From: Bacillota bacterium
Lineage (GTDB): Bacteria; Bacillota; Dehalobacteriia; UBA4068
Direction of reading: 5' to 3'
Assembly (NCBI GenBank): GCA_024679955.1
Contig: JAILCQ010000017.1
Location: forward strand, 1 to 64,000
DNA: 64,000 bases
The translations under genes and the position numbers were made by a program. Positions 62,137-64,000 of this stretch are shown piece by piece. The stretch's first letter is position 1. Every line of letters begins with the position of its first letter. The notes beneath the pieces were generated by a model. That model saw nothing but the letters and a program-made list of their open reading frames with translations, was not told the origin of the DNA and made no database searches.

Positions 62137-63372
62137 ATGTTTGACTTTTCTTATTTACAAACTGCCGATCCGGAAATGGCAGGCGTGGTAGAACGGGAAT
62201 TGCAGCGGCAACAACATAAAATCGAATTGATCGCCTCGGAAAACTTCACTTCCCAAGCGGTCATGGCCGCCCAAGGATCGGTTTTGACCAATAAATATGC
62301 GGAAGGCTATCCGGGCAAACGCTATTACGGCGGTTGCGAATATGTGGACCAGGCGGAAAACCTGGCCAAAGAGCGGGCCCTGAAAGTATTCGGCGGCGAC
62401 CATGTCAACGTGCAGCCCCACAGCGGCGCCCAGGCCAATATGTCGGTATATTTCACCGTCCTGCAGCCCGGCGACAAAGTCCTGGGCATGAGCCTGGCCC
62501 ATGGCGGCCATCTTACCCATGGCAGCCCCTACAATTTCTCCGGCAAGCTGTATCAATTCTTCGGCTACGGCGTGGATGAAAAAAGCGAAGTCATTGATTA
62601 CGACCAGGTAAAACAAATGGCCATGGAAATCAAGCCCAAACTGATCGTGGCCGGCGCTTCCGCCTATCCCCGTCTGCTGGATTTCGCCGCCTTTGCCGAT
62701 ATCGCCAAAGCCTGCGGCGCGTATCTGATGGTGGATATGGCCCATATCGCCGGTCTGGTAGCGGCGGGAGAGCATCCTTCTCCGGTCCCCTACAGCGATT
62801 TCGTCACCTCCACCACCCACAAGACCCTGCGGGGGCCCAGAGGCGGCTTTGTCATCTGCAAAGAAGAATTTGCCAAAACCCTGGATAAATGCGTCTTCCC
62901 CGGCATGCAGGGCGGCCCCCTGATGCATGTCATCGCCGCCAAAGGCGTTGCCTTCGGCGAAGCCCTGCAGCCTTCCTTCAAAGAATATCAACGGCAGGTC
63001 AAGAAAAACGCCCAGGCCCTGGCCAAAGGCTTGATCGACCACGGCCTGCGTCTGGTCTCCGGCGGCACGGACAACCATCTGATGCTGGTGGACCTGCGGC
63101 CCATCGACGTTACCGGCGTAGAAGCGGAAACCCGTCTGGATCAGGTGGGCATCACCTGCAATAAAAACGCCATCCCCTTCGACCCGCAAAAACCGGCGGT
63201 AACCAGCGGCATCCGTCTGGGCAGCGCCGCCGCCACCACCCGGGGCTTCAAAGAAGAAGATATGGCCCTGGTGGCGGACGCCATTTACTATTGCCTCCAC
63301 GACGGAGACGCCGGCGAAGCCAAAGCCCGGGAAATCAGCAAGGCCTTGACCGACAAATATCCGTTGTATTAA
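62137..63372 (+). CDS. glyA: Serine hydroxymethyltransferase
   Basis: 411 residues from ATG 62137 (GGAGG 8 bases upstream; the frame is open ten codons more). A PLP enzyme interconverting serine and glycine with tetrahydrofolate, supplying one-carbon units. Motifs: [11 protein letters not shown] (about 29-39), [12 protein letters not shown] and the PLP-lysine region [13 protein letters not shown]. Full length. Its one-carbon supply links loosely to the methyl-transfer genes at the other end of the window. Confidence 0.97.
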   Translation: MFDFSYLQTADPEMAGVVERELQRQQHKIELIASENFTSQAVMAAQGSVLTNKYAEGYPGKRYYGGCEYVDQAENLAKERALKVFGGDHVNVQPHSGAQANMSVYFTVLQPGDKVLGMSLAHGGHLTHGSPYNFSGKLYQFFGYGVDEKSEVIDYDQVKQMAMEIKPKLIVAGASAYPRLLDFAAFADIAKACGAYLMVDMAHIAGLVAAGEHPSPVPYSDFVTSTTHKTLRGPRGGFVICKEEFAKTLDKCVFPGMQGGPLMHVIAAKGVAFGEALQPSFKEYQRQVKKNAQALAKGLIDHGLRLVSGGTDNHLMLVDLRPIDVTGVEAETRLDQVGITCNKNAIPFDPQKPAVTSGIRLGSAAATTRGFKEEDMALVADAIYYCLHDGDAGEAKAREISKALTDKYPLY

Positions 63373-63392
63373 TCGGCTTTTTTCGGTTTTCC

Positions 63393-63430
63393 TACGGCTT
63401 AGCCGCCTGCGGCTAAGCCGTATCTTTTAT
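63393..63430 (+). terminator. Terminator after glyA
   Basis: TACGGCTTAGCCG / CGGCTAAGCCGTA (63393-63422), 13-bp perfect stem, followed by TCTTTTA. Confidence 0.8.
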
Positions 63431-63481
63431 CCTGTATCTTCTATCAGCCGCAAGCTTCACCGCTATAAGGAGGGACGGATC

Positions 63482-64000
63482 ATGCTGGAAGATTGGCGCA
63501 ACGCTTTCGCGGATCTATTCTATCCCCAAAGCGCCTGCGTGATCTGCGGCCGGGCCGTGGCCCGTCCGGGGTGGTGCGACGACTGCCGGGATAAAGCCTT
63601 CGCCTATGGCAATTGTCCCTGGGGCGCTTGCTTTCTGCCGCCACTTGGCAGCAACGGCCTTTGCGCCGGCTGCCAGGGCGATCCCCCTTATACCCTGGCC
63701 CGGGCCGCCGCGCCCTATCAGGGAAACCTGCGCCAAGCCCTGTTGGCCTTCAAGTACCAAAAGCAATTGGCCAAACGCCGGCCTTTGGCGGCGATCATGA
63801 GCCAATGCTTTCAGCGGCATTATGCCGGGATCGCTTTTGACTATATACTGCCCACGCCATTATCGTCCCAGCGTCTGGCCAGCCGCGGCTACAATCAAAG
63901 CGCCCTTTTGGCCAAGGAACTGTCGCGCATCCTGGGCATACCCTACCGGCAAGATCTGCTGCTGCGGATCAAAGATACGCCGCCTTTGGCGCCCCACAAC
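63482..64000 (+). CDS. comF: ComF family phosphoribosyltransferase-like protein (partial)
   Basis: The gene starts with ATG 63482 behind AAGGAGG and runs off the right edge after 173 codons. An N-terminal double zinc finger is visible (C19-x2-C22 as ACVICG, then WCDDC, and LCAGCQG). An APYQGNLRQALLAFKY motif and the phosphoribosyltransferase region LPTPLSSQRLASRGYNQSAL follow. ComFC proteins are needed for DNA uptake in competent bacteria and belong to the type I PRTase fold. The C-terminus with the PRPP loop is missing. Confidence 0.9.
   Translation, partial: MLEDWRNAFADLFYPQSACVICGRAVARPGWCDDCRDKAFAYGNCPWGACFLPPLGSNGLCAGCQGDPPYTLARAAAPYQGNLRQALLAFKYQKQLAKRRPLAAIMSQCFQRHYAGIAFDYILPTPLSSQRLASRGYNQSALLAKELSRILGIPYRQDLLLRIKDTPPLAPHN

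Noticed and set aside
1-64000. CRISPR array or insertion sequences
   Set aside because: I found no regularly spaced repeats and no transposase-like frames anywhere in the window.

Overview
The window is GC-rich chromosomal DNA from an anaerobic member of the Bacillota (Firmicutes), most likely Clostridia-like and of spore-forming ancestry. Evidence: the yqfC-yqfD-phoH-pgpH-ybeY block, a SigH-type sigma factor, a degenerate LytM protein like SpoIVFA, a Spo0E-sized protein, the carD-yacL-ispD-ispF block, corrinoid/methyl-transfer genes and a 2-hydroxyacyl-CoA dehydratase activase. The only RND pump has no adaptor or outer-membrane gene beside it, which fits a single-membrane cell. Nothing allows a species name. 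The window is cut in a small membrane gene at the left edge and in a comF-type gene at the right edge.

Layout. 0-8.3 kb (minus): a homocysteine methyltransferase, a SAH/MTA deaminase, a TIGR03960-type radical SAM protein and RNase G lead into rplU-rpmA and then floA. 8.3-8.9 kb: no gene, but two tandem small-RNA units, each with its own promoter and terminator. 8.9-11.9 kb: a SpoIVFA-like protein, a non-pyrrolysine MttB-family methyltransferase and a flavodoxin. 12-19.6 kb: an accessory stretch between tRNA-Leu and a tRNA-His/Gln/Lys cluster, with two XRE regulators, a MATE pump, a clostripain-type protease and an AbiF-like HEPN gene preceded by a probable structured RNA. 19.7-24.5 kb (minus): carD, yacL, ispD, ispF and a RACo-like corrinoid-protein activator that has lost its iron-sulfur ligands. 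24.5-29.6 kb: an RND permease with a very long coiled-coil insertion and its TetR repressor. 29.7-38.9 kb (minus): the activase fusion, the sigma factor and murJ-prmC-tsaC.

Near 39.0 kb the orientation switches and almost everything to the right is on the plus strand: an acyltransferase-like membrane protein, yqfC-yqfD-phoH-pgpH-ybeY-rimI-tsaD, a DnaA-box-rich gap, a short histidine kinase, a Wzy/ligase-like protein behind a structured leader, trmO, a ribbon-helix-helix protein, clpB, two poorly known genes (one a transglutaminase-like lipoprotein), lepA, a DUF1538 membrane protein with a double-PII protein, recO, glyA and comF.

Themes. Methyl and corrinoid chemistry recurs (SAH deaminase, homocysteine methyltransferase, MttB homologue, RACo-like activator). 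tRNA modification is represented by tsaC, tsaD and trmO. Many short regulatory units can be read directly: near-consensus TTGACA/TATAAT promoters with 17-18 base spacers, probable operators for XRE, TetR and RHH regulators, an rplU leader, and several genes whose Shine-Dalgarno sequence points to a non-AUG codon. Promoter, operator and RNA-structure calls are by eye and untested.
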